Assembly: GCA_031291845.1 (NCBI GenBank)
Contig: JARLIH010000215.1
Span: 1-64,000, forward strand
Reading direction: 5' to 3'
Source: Isosphaeraceae bacterium
GTDB lineage: Bacteria; Planctomycetota; Planctomycetia; Isosphaerales; Isosphaeraceae
DNA: 64,000 nt
Positions 1 to 8,303 of the stretch are shown piece by piece. The notes under the pieces are model-generated. The model did not search any database. It was not told where the DNA came from and was given only the letters and a program-made list of their open reading frames with translations. A program made the position numbers and the translations under genes. Position 1 is the stretch's first letter, and every line of letters starts with the position of its first letter.

Positions 1-2753
1 CATTTCTCGATTTCCAGCAGCGCCGGCAGGGGCAAGGGGGCCAGGGGAGCGAGGCGCGCGAACGCGTCGCGCAGGTCGTCGCGTGCGCCGGGGTGGCTCG
101 GGTGGTCCCACCAGGGGAGGTCGAAACCTTTGAGCGCGGCTGCTCGTGATGCGACGGCCAGGGCCAGGCTGCGGCCGTCGCACGCGTTGAGCCAGACCTC
201 GAAAAACCGCGCGGTGTCGAGGCCCTTCTCGAGCGCGCGGTCCCACGTTTCGAGGGCGTCGAGGCTCTGTGTCCGCGGGCTCTGCTCCAGGTCCCGGCGC
301 ACGTCCAGGGCCAGGCAGCGCCAGGCCCCGGCGGACTGGAGCACGTGGTGTCGCAAACGCCAGGGCGAAAACCTCTCGCTGCCGGCACGGGTGGCCGCGG
401 CGAGGGTCTCGGCGGCCAGTCCATGGGGCTCGAAGCCGGACCCCTCTCGACCGACTCCCAGCCGTTGCAGCGCGCGTGTCAAATGCTCGAGCCACGCCTC
501 GGGGTCGTCCGCTAACGGCTGGAGGACTTCAGAGAGCGCAGCCCCAAGGCCCGCGAGTCCCTCCGCACCGGCTTGAAAACCGCCGGGCCAGGCCTCGCGC
601 GCGGCGTCGAGGGCCAGCTCGAGCGCGCCGGCGGAGGTCGTGTCGATGCTGGACAGGATCTGGCCCAGCACGGCGCCTCGCTGGCCGGCCGGGACGATCG
701 GCAAGCGAATGTCGAGCAGGGCGCGGGCGTCCCCCGCACGGAGAACCCGCGCGTACTCTTTGCAGGCGTCCAGCCGTGCCTCGTGCGTCGGGCGCAGGTC
801 CCCACGTTCGCGGGCCTCGTTGAGCCAGGCCTTGACGCCCGGTTTGAGCGAGCGTTTCACGTACAGCCAGCGGATCAGGTCGAGGTCCGACCGGGTTCGC
901 GACAGGAACTCTCCGGGCCATTGCGGGTCACGGGGACGCTCGTTCGCGGGGAGTGGGAGCAGGGCCTCCTCGACGGCCCAGCGGTAGGCCTCGTCGGGCA
1001 GTGTCGGATCGGCGGCGATCACGAGCGCGGCGCGTGCGAAATGGGCCCGGCGCTGGGGCGGCGCGCCGGCGAGGATCGCGCGCCACGTTTCAATGTTCAG
1101 GGGATCGGCGAACGCGCGGCGCAGGACGGGTTTGAGCCAATCGACGCCGTCCTCACGCCCCAGAGCCCACGACACGATGAGCACACGGCCTCGCGGTCCG
1201 CCGGTCTCGAACGCCTCCGCCAAGGTTCGGGCCACGGCGCTCCCGGATTCCGGGCGCTGCCGGGCGGCTTCGGCCAGGGCGTCGAGTACCACGGGCACCG
1301 TCGCGGGACGCGCGAGCGCTGCGACGACCCGGTGGAGCAGCTCCTGGGTCGGCGCCGGGCCGCGGAGGGACTCGACCGCGCTGTGGATTTCGAGCGGCAA
1401 AAGGAGCGCTGGGCCGCAAGCGGGAAGGGCGCGCAGCTCGTCCAGCGCCTCGGTCGCGAGAACGTGGGGCAGGTCCAGCACGAAAGCGCTCACGAAGGCC
1501 GGGCGCTGTTCGAGCGGTGCCGCCTGCACGACCGCTTGCAGCGAGGGGGAGCGCATTGCCGCGGGCCCATGCTCGACGGCGCGGGCGAACGCCCGGCCCC
1601 AGGCGGGCGCGCACTCGCGCGCCAGCCAGGCCGTGGGCAGGCTCAGGTGCGCGACCAGCGCGGCGAGCGCTCTTTCGTCCCGGCCCACATGCTCGTGCCA
1701 CCAACGGGCCCCGCGTGCGTCGGTCCACTCTTGGCCGAGCCCCGCATGGCCGCACCATGAAGCGAGCTGAGCGAGCTGCGACCAGTCTGCGGCAACGTGC
1801 GTGTCGCCGAGCGTGGCATCGAGGGCAACGAGGTTGTCGAGCCACGCGTCCTCCCAACATTCCGCGGGATCTCGCTCGCCCGCGACGCGGCCCCGGCGGT
1901 GCGTGGCCTCGAACGCGCGTCGAGCCGTTTCGTCGCCTCGGGTCAGCCAGCCGGCGAGCGTCCGGGCCCAGGGAGCGGGGTTGGTCTCCGGCTCGACGGT
2001 CGGCTTTTCGAGGTCGGCCAGGACGCCGAGCGAGAGCAGCACGCTGCGATTCGGCCGCGCGGCGGCGGCGGTTCCTTGCAGGCGCAGGCCGGGGAGTTCC
2101 TCGGGGCGGTCGTGGTATGTCGAGAAGGTGAGCCCGCGGCGGCACGGTTCGGGAAAGGCAAACGTCAGGAGGGCCACGAGCGGGGCGAGACGTTCGGGGA
2201 CGTCGATGAGGAACAGCGTTCGCCCCTCCCGGACGACCGTTGCGACGGACGTCAACAGCCGGGCGAGCAGGTCCGCGCCGAGGGCTTGACTGGTTTGGCC
2301 GACCCGGTCGAACGCGGCGAGCCCGCCGGCTTGCTCCAGGGCGATCGCCAGCGCGGGGGGGGACTGCTCGCGGCTCGGCTCGCGGTCGGACGCGACCCAG
2401 AAGGACGCGTCGTAGAGTCCGGCGGGCCAGAAGTGGATGGCCGCGAGCTCGGCTTCGTCCAACTGAAGGCCGTGCGCGAAATGGCCGCCGGGCCGGCCCC
2501 AAGGTCCGCGCTCGGTTTCGTACTCGTGGCTGCGCGGGGTGAGGAACGCGACCTCGGCCTCGCCGCCGTCCCCTCGGCGAAAGCGCAGCGTGGGGGGCGC
2601 CAGTTGGCGTGTGCCCGGCACGAACGCACGCAGCCCCAGATGGCGGAAGTCGGACGTGACCGAGTAGCCCTCGCTCAGCCGCTTGATCTGGAAGCCGTTG
2701 CTCGCCCCCAGCCCATAACCGATCGGGCATTGCGTGTAGTAGATCTGCTTCAT
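1..2753 (-). CDS. GAP1-N2 domain protein (GTPase-associated protein 1), 3' end outside window
   Basis: The frame is open from an ATG at 2753 to the left edge (917 codons) with no stop, so the C-terminus is missing. It begins MKQIYYTQCPIGYGLGASNG and continues with GYSVTSDFRHLGLRAF and an ETERGPWGRPGGHFAHGLQL stretch. I recognise this as the N-terminal GAP1-N2 type domain, roughly residues 1-150. The rest is alpha-helical and rich in Ala and Leu, as in the GAP1-M and C-terminal regions. From family knowledge, GAP1 proteins accompany Ras-like/TRAFAC GTPases in predicted bacterial conflict or signalling systems. The partner genes would lie to the left, outside the window. A GAGG ribosome site lies about 9 nt before the ATG. 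The biochemical role of GAP1 itself is not known to me. The very Arg-rich overlapping frame at 1153-2730 is a shadow. Confidence 0.75.
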   Translation of the reverse strand, partial: MKQIYYTQCPIGYGLGASNGFQIKRLSEGYSVTSDFRHLGLRAFVPGTRQLAPPTLRFRRGDGGEAEVAFLTPRSHEYETERGPWGRPGGHFAHGLQLDEAELAAIHFWPAGLYDASFWVASDREPSREQSPPALAIALEQAGGLAAFDRVGQTSQALGADLLARLLTSVATVVREGRTLFLIDVPERLAPLVALLTFAFPEPCRRGLTFSTYHDRPEELPGLRLQGTAAAARPNRSVLLSLGVLADLEKPTVEPETNPAPWARTLAGWLTRGDETARRAFEATHRRGRVAGERDPAECWEDAWLDNLVALDATLGDTHVAADWSQLAQLASWCGHAGLGQEWTDARGARWWHEHVGRDERALAALVAHLSLPTAWLARECAPAWGRAFARAVEHGPAAMRSPSLQAVVQAAPLEQRPAFVSAFVLDLPHVLATEALDELRALPACGPALLLPLEIHSAVESLRGPAPTQELLHRVVAALARPATVPVVLDALAEAARQRPESGSAVARTLAEAFETGGPRGRVLIVSWALGREDGVDWLKPVLRRAFADPLNIETWRAILAGAPPQRRAHFARAALVIAADPTLPDEAYRWAVEEALLPLPANERPRDPQWPGEFLSRTRSDLDLIRWLYVKRSLKPGVKAWLNEARERGDLRPTHEARLDACKEYARVLRAGDARALLDIRLPIVPAGQRGAVLGQILSSIDTTSAGALELALDAAREAWPGGFQAGAEGLAGLGAALSEVLQPLADDPEAWLEHLTRALQRLGVGREGSGFEPHGLAAETLAAATRAGSERFSPWRLRHHVLQSAGAWRCLALDVRRDLEQSPRTQSLDALETWDRALEKGLDTARFFEVWLNACDGRSLALAVASRAAALKGFDLPWWDHPSHPGARDDLRDAFARLAPLAPLPLPALLEIEK

Positions 2754-3133
2754 CACGCGTGCCTCGGATCGGATCGGCGACGTGCGCCGAATTCGTGCGG
2801 ATTGCTCACCCCTTTCGGCCGCCGTGTCACTATCATGGTAAGCCAGCCGAGTTCCCATGGGCAACCGGGAGGGACGATCGGATGAGGCTGGGGCGGTGAA
2901 AGGTTGGGCCGGTAATGGCTCTTGAGTCGCGTCGGCGGAGCGGATTCTGTTGCGCCTGGGGCGATCTTCGCACCTCTCCGCTTGCGGGAGAGGGGTTTCG
3001 CGCAACACTTCCGGTCAGGACGTGTTTAGCCGCCAAGCCCAACTTTTCATGATCGAAGATTGACTCATAAAACTTCTCAGATGTCGTTGAAATTGCGGTC
3101 ATGCGATGAGTAAGCCGTGAAGGGGAGCGACTG
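2754..3133. other. 380-bp divergent intergenic region
   Basis: Spacer between the GAP1-type gene (leftward) and the membrane-protein cluster (rightward), so both promoters should be here. I see no convincing -35/-10 pair. The only structured element is the short palindrome at 2973-2993. No conserved small gene is visible. Confidence 0.5.
2973..2993. repeat. Short palindrome, CCTCTCC...GGAGAGG
   Basis: CCTCTCC (2973-2979) pairs with GGAGAGG (2987-2993) across a GCTTGCG loop. The core resembles the short CTCTCC-GCTTGC-GGGAGAG palindromes dispersed between genes in many GC-rich bacteria. It is too far from any stop codon to be an obvious terminator. Confidence 0.4.
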
Positions 3134-3967
3134 ATGGGCCAGGCCGAGACGCCGCGGAATGCGACACCGAATCCGAGTCTTCCGAAGACGATCGGCATGC
3201 TCAATATGGCTTTCGGTTTTGTGCTGTTGCTCTGCGGTGCGGGGTGCCTTCGGGGTACGACGGCGATCATGAGCGGAAATCCGAGACTCCAGCTTGACCC
3301 AGGGCTGACGAAGGAGGCTGCTCGGGAGATGCGCCGGAACTTCGTCGAGGAGCTGCGGCAACGAGAGGAAAAGGTGACGGGCGAAAGCGAGAAGGCACGG
3401 TTGCGCAAGGAACGCGAGCGCATCGAGGCGCGACCGGAAACCGTGGAGGACCGCGTCGATTTCACGCGGGTCAACCGCGGTACGCAGCGGCTCGCGGTTT
3501 ATCTTTGGATCGACGTTCTGACCGGGCCCTTGCTGAATCTGTTGATGCTGATTGCCGGGGTCGGTCTCGTGCGGCTCAAGACGTGGGGTCTTCGGCTCGG
3601 CATCTGGGTCGCGGCCTTGAAGGCCGCAAGGCTGCTGGCGCTCGGGCTTTTCCTGGTCGCTTTTGTCCTGCCGGCGATCAGTCAGGGGGTGGACGAATTT
3701 GCCGACACCGACTTCGCCGAAATCACGTCGGCCAAGATGCAGGAAGACCAGAGGCAAAAGGCGGGGGGCGGCCTGCCCAGCGCTCAGCCGGTGGCGCTTG
3801 AGCCCGGCGAGCTCATCAAGATCGTGAAGCGGGGGGGATACATCTGGGTGATCCTTTGTACGTGCTTTAGTGTGTTATATCCGTTGGTCGCGTTGATCGT
3901 GTTGACGCGTCCGGCCGCGGCAGCCGCCGTAGGCCGAGCCGCGGACGACGGCGAGATCGATTCGTAA
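3134..3967 (+). CDS. Predicted membrane protein, first of three tandem paralogs
   Basis: 277 residues; function not recognised. A hydrophobic segment at about residues 22-42 is followed by a charged, Glu/Arg/Lys-rich, probably coiled-coil stretch (about 60-110). Two further membrane spans (about 125-180) are separated by a short loop with KTWGLRLG, and there is a last span near 240-262. The architecture and the motif GPLLNLLMLIAGVGLVRL recur in the next two genes (4016 and 4924), so these are tandem duplicates. An AAGGGGAG ribosome site lies just before the ATG at 3134. The gene is followed at 48 nt by its paralog and then by the ABC-2 permease, so co-transcription is likely. A role with that permease is inference from position only. 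Confidence 0.8.
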   Translation: MGQAETPRNATPNPSLPKTIGMLNMAFGFVLLLCGAGCLRGTTAIMSGNPRLQLDPGLTKEAAREMRRNFVEELRQREEKVTGESEKARLRKERERIEARPETVEDRVDFTRVNRGTQRLAVYLWIDVLTGPLLNLLMLIAGVGLVRLKTWGLRLGIWVAALKAARLLALGLFLVAFVLPAISQGVDEFADTDFAEITSAKMQEDQRQKAGGGLPSAQPVALEPGELIKIVKRGGYIWVILCTCFSVLYPLVALIVLTRPAAAAAVGRAADDGEIDS

Positions 3968-4015
3968 GAGAAGCGGCGCCGGCGGTGTCAGCAGGTTCTC
4001 GACGGAGGGAAGCGG

Positions 4016-4825
4016 ATGAGCGGGTCGAGTGTCGTCATTCCCAATCCCCGTGTTCCGTCGGTGCTCGGGGTCTTGAACATCGTGTTTGGTATCTTGCTTC
4101 TCCTCTCCAGCCTCGCGGTTGTGGGGTGGACTCTCGCCTATCCGCACTTCGTCAAAATGATGGTCGTGCCCGGCGGGCCGCAGCAGGCGCAAAAACGGGA
4201 GGCCGAGATCGAGGCGCGCCTGGCAGAGCTGCACAAGAAGCTCGCGTCGGAGCAGGACCCGAACCTCAGACAACCGCTCCAAGGCGAGATCGAAATGCTG
4301 GAAGACGAGCAGGCGACAATGGACCTGAGCGCGGATGACTTGAACGGCCGGGACATGAAAGACCCGCGCATGGCCGTGCCGTTCTGGGCGGACCATGGGC
4401 TGGGCATCCTGCTCAACGCCCTGATGCTGGCTTCGGGAACGGGTCTGGTCGCGCTCCGTCCGTGGGGGCGAAGGTTGGCCGTCCAGGTCGCCGCGGCCAA
4501 GGTGGTGAAGCTGGTCGTGCTCACGCTGGTCGCTGTCTTTCTGACCATTCCCATTCAGACGGTGAGGACCCGCCAGGTGTGGGCGAAGATGGAGGCGCGC
4601 TCCCGTAGCGCGGCTCCGCGTGGCCCGTCGATGGGAAACAAGATTGCCCAGATGACCGCCATTACGGGGACCGTGACGACCGTCGGCTTCGGCTTTCTCG
4701 GCATGCTCTATCCCGTGCTATCGCTCTGGTTGCTCAATAAGCGGACCGTGCGCGCGGCTTTCGATGCTGCAAAGCGCATCGAAAAGCCGGGTGGCCGTGG
4801 TGCCGGGCCCTCGGATCTGTCCTAA
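4016..4825 (+). CDS. Predicted membrane protein, second of three tandem paralogs
   Basis: 269 residues, same plan as its neighbours. An N-terminal span after PNPRVPSVLGVLNIVFG is followed by a hydrophilic heptad-like region rich in Glu, Gln, Lys and Arg (about residues 55-110). A paired span region contains GLVALRPWGRRL, and a final span lies near residues 220-245. The ATG at 4016 is preceded by GGAGGGAAG at good spacing. It is more diverged from the first paralog than a recent duplication would be, so the expansion looks old. Function unknown. Confidence 0.8.
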   Translation: MSGSSVVIPNPRVPSVLGVLNIVFGILLLLSSLAVVGWTLAYPHFVKMMVVPGGPQQAQKREAEIEARLAELHKKLASEQDPNLRQPLQGEIEMLEDEQATMDLSADDLNGRDMKDPRMAVPFWADHGLGILLNALMLASGTGLVALRPWGRRLAVQVAAAKVVKLVVLTLVAVFLTIPIQTVRTRQVWAKMEARSRSAAPRGPSMGNKIAQMTAITGTVTTVGFGFLGMLYPVLSLWLLNKRTVRAAFDAAKRIEKPGGRGAGPSDLS

Positions 4826-4923
4826 TAATCCGTGCCGAGCAACGATTTCCCAGTCAGGTGTGAACGTCTCGTACCGGCGGCCAGTCTCGCTCCTTTTCAT
4901 CATTAGACGGAGTCTAGAACGAC

Positions 4924-5760
4924 ATGGACAGCACGGCTTCCTCGGGCTACATCGTGCCGCAGCCGCGCATTCCGAAGGTCATGGGAATCTTGAACATCGT
5001 GTTCGCGGCGGGCCTGCTGGCTTGCGGCGCCTGCTCGGGCATGTACGCCGCGATGTTGCCCGTGTTCGCCAAGATGACAACGCAAGCCCAAGCCCAGGCC
5101 CAGGCGGCGCAGAACAAGCAGGTCAAGGACGCACTCGAATCACTGGCAGAAGAAGAAAAGGCGCTCGACGCGCTGCCTGAAGCCGAGCAGAACGACGCTA
5201 CGGCAAAAAAGAAGGCGGAGATCGCCGAGCGCCGCAAGGAAACTGAGGAGAGCCTGAAACGCCCGATGATCATGCCGGCGATGGACCTGGGTAAGATGGG
5301 CCTGGACGACCCGAAGTTCGTCGGCTGGATGGTGGCGGACGTCGTCACCGGCCTCATCCTGAACGTGCTGATGTTGGTCTCCGGCGTCGCGCTCGTCCGC
5401 TTCAAGCCGTCGGGGCTGACGCTGGGATTCTGGGTCGCCGTGTTGAAGATTGCAAGGCTGTTAGTGCTGTGGGTCTTTTTCATTTTGGCGGTCGTTCCCA
5501 CGTTGTCTCGAGGCTACGCCCGATTCGTCGTCGACATGCTGCAACAGCAGCAGGGTGTGACAGGTAAGCCGCTGCCCCCCGGTGTATCGATCGATCAAAT
5601 GACGCGAATCTACACGATCGCTTACTCGGTTATGGGGGTGGCGATAATCGTTCTCGGCGTGATTTACCCGTTGGTCTGCCTGTGGCTCTTCACCCGCCCG
5701 GGAGCGCGGGCGGCCTGCCTGGCGTCGAAGAAGCTCGAAGAACGAGGCGAGGCGTGGTAG
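4924..5760 (+). CDS. Predicted membrane protein, third of three tandem paralogs
   Basis: 278 residues. It starts with a proline-containing YIVPQPRIPKVMGILNIVF, close to the equivalent stretch of the second paralog. The first span (about residues 20-45) is followed by a long acidic/Lys-rich coiled-coil-like insert with AQAQAQAAQ repeats (about 55-115). Two spans with TGLILNVLMLVSGVALVRFK follow, then a last span near 230-255. The gene ends 18 nt before the TTG start used for the ABC-2 permease, so the four genes form a likely transcription unit. No catalytic motif is visible. Confidence 0.8.
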   Translation: MDSTASSGYIVPQPRIPKVMGILNIVFAAGLLACGACSGMYAAMLPVFAKMTTQAQAQAQAAQNKQVKDALESLAEEEKALDALPEAEQNDATAKKKAEIAERRKETEESLKRPMIMPAMDLGKMGLDDPKFVGWMVADVVTGLILNVLMLVSGVALVRFKPSGLTLGFWVAVLKIARLLVLWVFFILAVVPTLSRGYARFVVDMLQQQQGVTGKPLPPGVSIDQMTRIYTIAYSVMGVAIIVLGVIYPLVCLWLFTRPGARAACLASKKLEERGEAW

Positions 5761-5778
5761 TCGTGCACGCGCTCGCGG

Positions 5779-7611
5779 TTGAGTTCCCCGGTTTGGAAGG
5801 ACGGCGACACGGTGCTGGCCGAACTTACGACGCTGCTGCTCGGCCCGTTGGTCGGGCCTGAATGCCGGCGGGCCGTGGCCCGGGGCTGGTTGATCGTGCT
5901 GCGCGCTCTTGCCGCCTCCGTGCTGATGGGTGTGGTGCTCATCGCGGTTTGGTGGTGGTGGCTGAACGTCACGTACGTCGACGACACCTACCAACCGCTG
6001 TGGGCGCTGCGCACGGCGATCGGGATTGCGGAAGGGATGGTGGTGACCGTCGCGCTCGTGATGGGCCCCGCGCTGCTGGCCGGATCGCTGGCGGGGGAGC
6101 GAGAGCGTGGTGCCTTGGGCCTCCTGTTGACGACGCGGGTAACCTCCCGGGAAATCGTCCTCGGGCGGCTGATCGGCAAGTTGACGCAGGTTGGGATGAT
6201 CCTCCTCGCGTGCCTCCCCGCGCTCCTTTTCCTGGGGATGCTGGCGGGGTTCCGGTTGGATACCCAGGCGGTACTGGCGCTGCTTCCTCTGGCCGTGGCG
6301 TTCGGCGGGAGCGGATTGGCCGTTGGCGCGTCGATCTATTCGCGGCGGGGGCGGGACGCGCTCCTGGCGGTCTATGTGGGCGAGGTCCTCTTCCTGCTCA
6401 GCCCGCTGACCTCGTTAACCGGCTTGCCGACGGAGCTGAGCGAATGGGTCGGCGCCCTGAACCCTTACCTTTGCTTCGGCGAACTTGTCTGGGGCGGCGA
6501 CCCGCACCAGGCGCTTGTGTCGTGCGGCCTTTGGCTGGCGCTGGGGATGCTGGGAGCGGTGCTCGCGGCCTGGCGGCTGCGGCCTTCGTGCCTGGCGCTC
6601 GGCGCGGGCGAGAAGCCGCGCAGGGTCCGGCGGCGTGGGTGGGTGCCCGTGATGGACGAGCGGCCGATGCTCTGGAAGGAGCTTTACATCGAACGTGCCG
6701 GAGCGCTCGGGCGCATCGGCCGGTGGCTGACCTTGCTGTTCGTCGGGCTCGTGGTCGTGCCGTCCGTCGTCTTTGCCGGAGTCTACGCCTGGGCGCTCTT
6801 CGTGCGGCCGAGCTCGAGCGAGGTGACGTGGGCCATCTTCAGTATGAAGATGTGGGTGGCGAACCCGGCGATGTTCGTCGGTTGGCTGATCGAGTGGGCC
6901 GTGGGTCTGCGCGCCGCCGTGGTGATTGCGTCGGAGCGCGAGCGTGGGACGTGGGACGCGCTCTTGACCAGTCCGCTGGACGGGCGTGAGATCGTGCGCG
7001 GAAAGCTCTATGGCAGTCTGTACGCGTTGCGCTTACTGCTCGGGGCCGCGATCGTCGCGTGGACGCTGGCCTTCGTGTGCGAGGCGATGACCACGTACGA
7101 GTTCATCACTCAGGTCGTCGGTACGGCGATCGTCGCGGCGTTCATGGCCGCGGTCGGGGTCCGTGCCTCGCTCGCGGTTTCGACCGCGACCCGCGCGATG
7201 TCGTGGACGATCGGCGTCTGGCTGGGTGCGCGGGTGGCTATCTCCATCGTGGCGGGGCTCATCCTCGCCGTGATCGCGGTCGTGATCTACACGACCTGGA
7301 TGGCCCTCATGCAGTTCGGCGCGGGGACCGGACCGATGGCGCCGCCGATTCCCGGTTGGCTGACGAGGATCGCCTGGCCGTTGACGACCAACACCCTCTA
7401 TGTTTTGTCGGCGGCTCTCATTGTCTCGGATACGCGTCTCCGGTTCGACCGCATCGCGGGGCGCATGACGGAAGGGCGGATGTCCGTGGTCCTCGACCGC
7501 ATGATCTACGGCGAGCCGATCGCGCCCGTCTTTATCGGCGACGAGGTCTTGGTGACGACCGAGGAACCCCAGTCGCAAAACGCTGAGGAACCGGTCTCGG
7601 AACCTGTCTGA
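5779..7611 (+). CDS. ABC-2 type transporter permease with two homologous halves
   Basis: About 610 residues with roughly twelve hydrophobic spans. Two equivalent cytoplasmic motifs mark duplicated halves: GERERGALGLLLTTRVTSRE near residue 115 and SERERGTWDALLTSPLDGRE near residue 380. This E-R-x-x-G-T/A-L-x-x-L-L motif is typical of ABC-2 permeases. No ATP-binding subunit lies beside it, so the ATPase must be encoded elsewhere or shared. The annotated start is TTG at 5779. A GTG at 5812 with GGAAGGA about 10 nt upstream is an equally good start and would shorten the protein by 11 residues. Substrate unknown; the adjacent paralogous membrane proteins are the only contextual hint. Confidence 0.85.
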   Translation: MSSPVWKDGDTVLAELTTLLLGPLVGPECRRAVARGWLIVLRALAASVLMGVVLIAVWWWWLNVTYVDDTYQPLWALRTAIGIAEGMVVTVALVMGPALLAGSLAGERERGALGLLLTTRVTSREIVLGRLIGKLTQVGMILLACLPALLFLGMLAGFRLDTQAVLALLPLAVAFGGSGLAVGASIYSRRGRDALLAVYVGEVLFLLSPLTSLTGLPTELSEWVGALNPYLCFGELVWGGDPHQALVSCGLWLALGMLGAVLAAWRLRPSCLALGAGEKPRRVRRRGWVPVMDERPMLWKELYIERAGALGRIGRWLTLLFVGLVVVPSVVFAGVYAWALFVRPSSSEVTWAIFSMKMWVANPAMFVGWLIEWAVGLRAAVVIASERERGTWDALLTSPLDGREIVRGKLYGSLYALRLLLGAAIVAWTLAFVCEAMTTYEFITQVVGTAIVAAFMAAVGVRASLAVSTATRAMSWTIGVWLGARVAISIVAGLILAVIAVVIYTTWMALMQFGAGTGPMAPPIPGWLTRIAWPLTTNTLYVLSAALIVSDTRLRFDRIAGRMTEGRMSVVLDRMIYGEPIAPVFIGDEVLVTTEEPQSQNAEEPVSEPV

Positions 7612-7638
7612 CAACGGCACGTACGTTCGATCGGACCT

Positions 7639-8295
7639 TCAGCGTGCGGGGGCCAGGGTGAACCGGCGTTGCTGGAGCCACGCGCGGACGTTCTCCGCCT
7701 GGTCGGGAGGCAGGAGCTTTTCGAAGGCCGGCATCCGTCGACGGCCATGCTCGGTCACTTCGTGAAACTCGTCGGGTCTGAGGAGGACCGGTTTTTCGAC
7801 GAGGTTCGGCCCGAGCTCGGCCCCTTGACCATCGGCGCCGTGGCATGACGCGCAGTTGGTCGCGTAGCGTTCGGCCCCGCGCTGGGCGTTGCCTCGTGCC
7901 AGGGCCGCGTCGGCCGCTGTGGGTGCGTCGAGGCGCTTGATTTCCGCAAAGGGCATTCGGTCCAACGAGGCGGCTGGCTTGCGATCGCTGTACTCGCGCG
8001 CGAGAAAATCGATCAACGGCTGGGTCTGCTCCTTGGGGAGCGGCGAACCCCATCCGATCATCTTCTCGACCTCGGTCTTCCACTGCGCGGGGGTGAGCCG
8101 TTGAGTCGTAATCATCTCGTCCGCATGACAGATCATGCAGTTATCACGTAGCGCCTGCCGCGCGACGGCAAGCTCGTGGGCGGCCTCGTCATCGTCGGGC
8201 TCGTCGGCCGCGGGGATGCCGCGAGCGCAGCCGATCGCGAGGCAGAATGCCGCCGCGAACCTCAGGAGCTGTTTGAACCACGGTTGGAAAGACAT
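7639..8295 (-). CDS. Secreted diheme cytochrome c, partner of the sulfite oxidase-type enzyme
   Basis: 218 residues. A signal peptide (about residues 1-28) ends near a Cys-Ala-Arg-Gly sequence and could be lipidated. Two heme c motifs follow: CMICH at about residue 52 and CASCH at about 148, the latter followed by GADGQGAELGPNL, typical of class I cytochromes. The gene lies 8 nt downstream of the molybdoenzyme gene on the same strand. This is the arrangement of sulfite dehydrogenases whose electrons go to a dedicated cytochrome (SorAB-like). Inference: it accepts electrons from that enzyme in the periplasm. SorB proteins are usually monoheme, so the second heme is notable. The frame continues upstream of 8295 but is out-of-frame shadow there. 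Confidence 0.85.
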   Translation of the reverse strand: MSFQPWFKQLLRFAAAFCLAIGCARGIPAADEPDDDEAAHELAVARQALRDNCMICHADEMITTQRLTPAQWKTEVEKMIGWGSPLPKEQTQPLIDFLAREYSDRKPAASLDRMPFAEIKRLDAPTAADAALARGNAQRGAERYATNCASCHGADGQGAELGPNLVEKPVLLRPDEFHEVTEHGRRRMPAFEKLLPPDQAENVRAWLQQRRFTLAPAR

Positions 8296-8303
8296 GGCTG
8301 GAT

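Noticed and set aside
1153-2730. 525-codon minus-strand frame inside the GAP1-type gene
   Set aside because: Extremely Arg/Pro-rich; the overlapping frame from 2753 reads as a normal protein with recognisable GAP1-N2 sequence.
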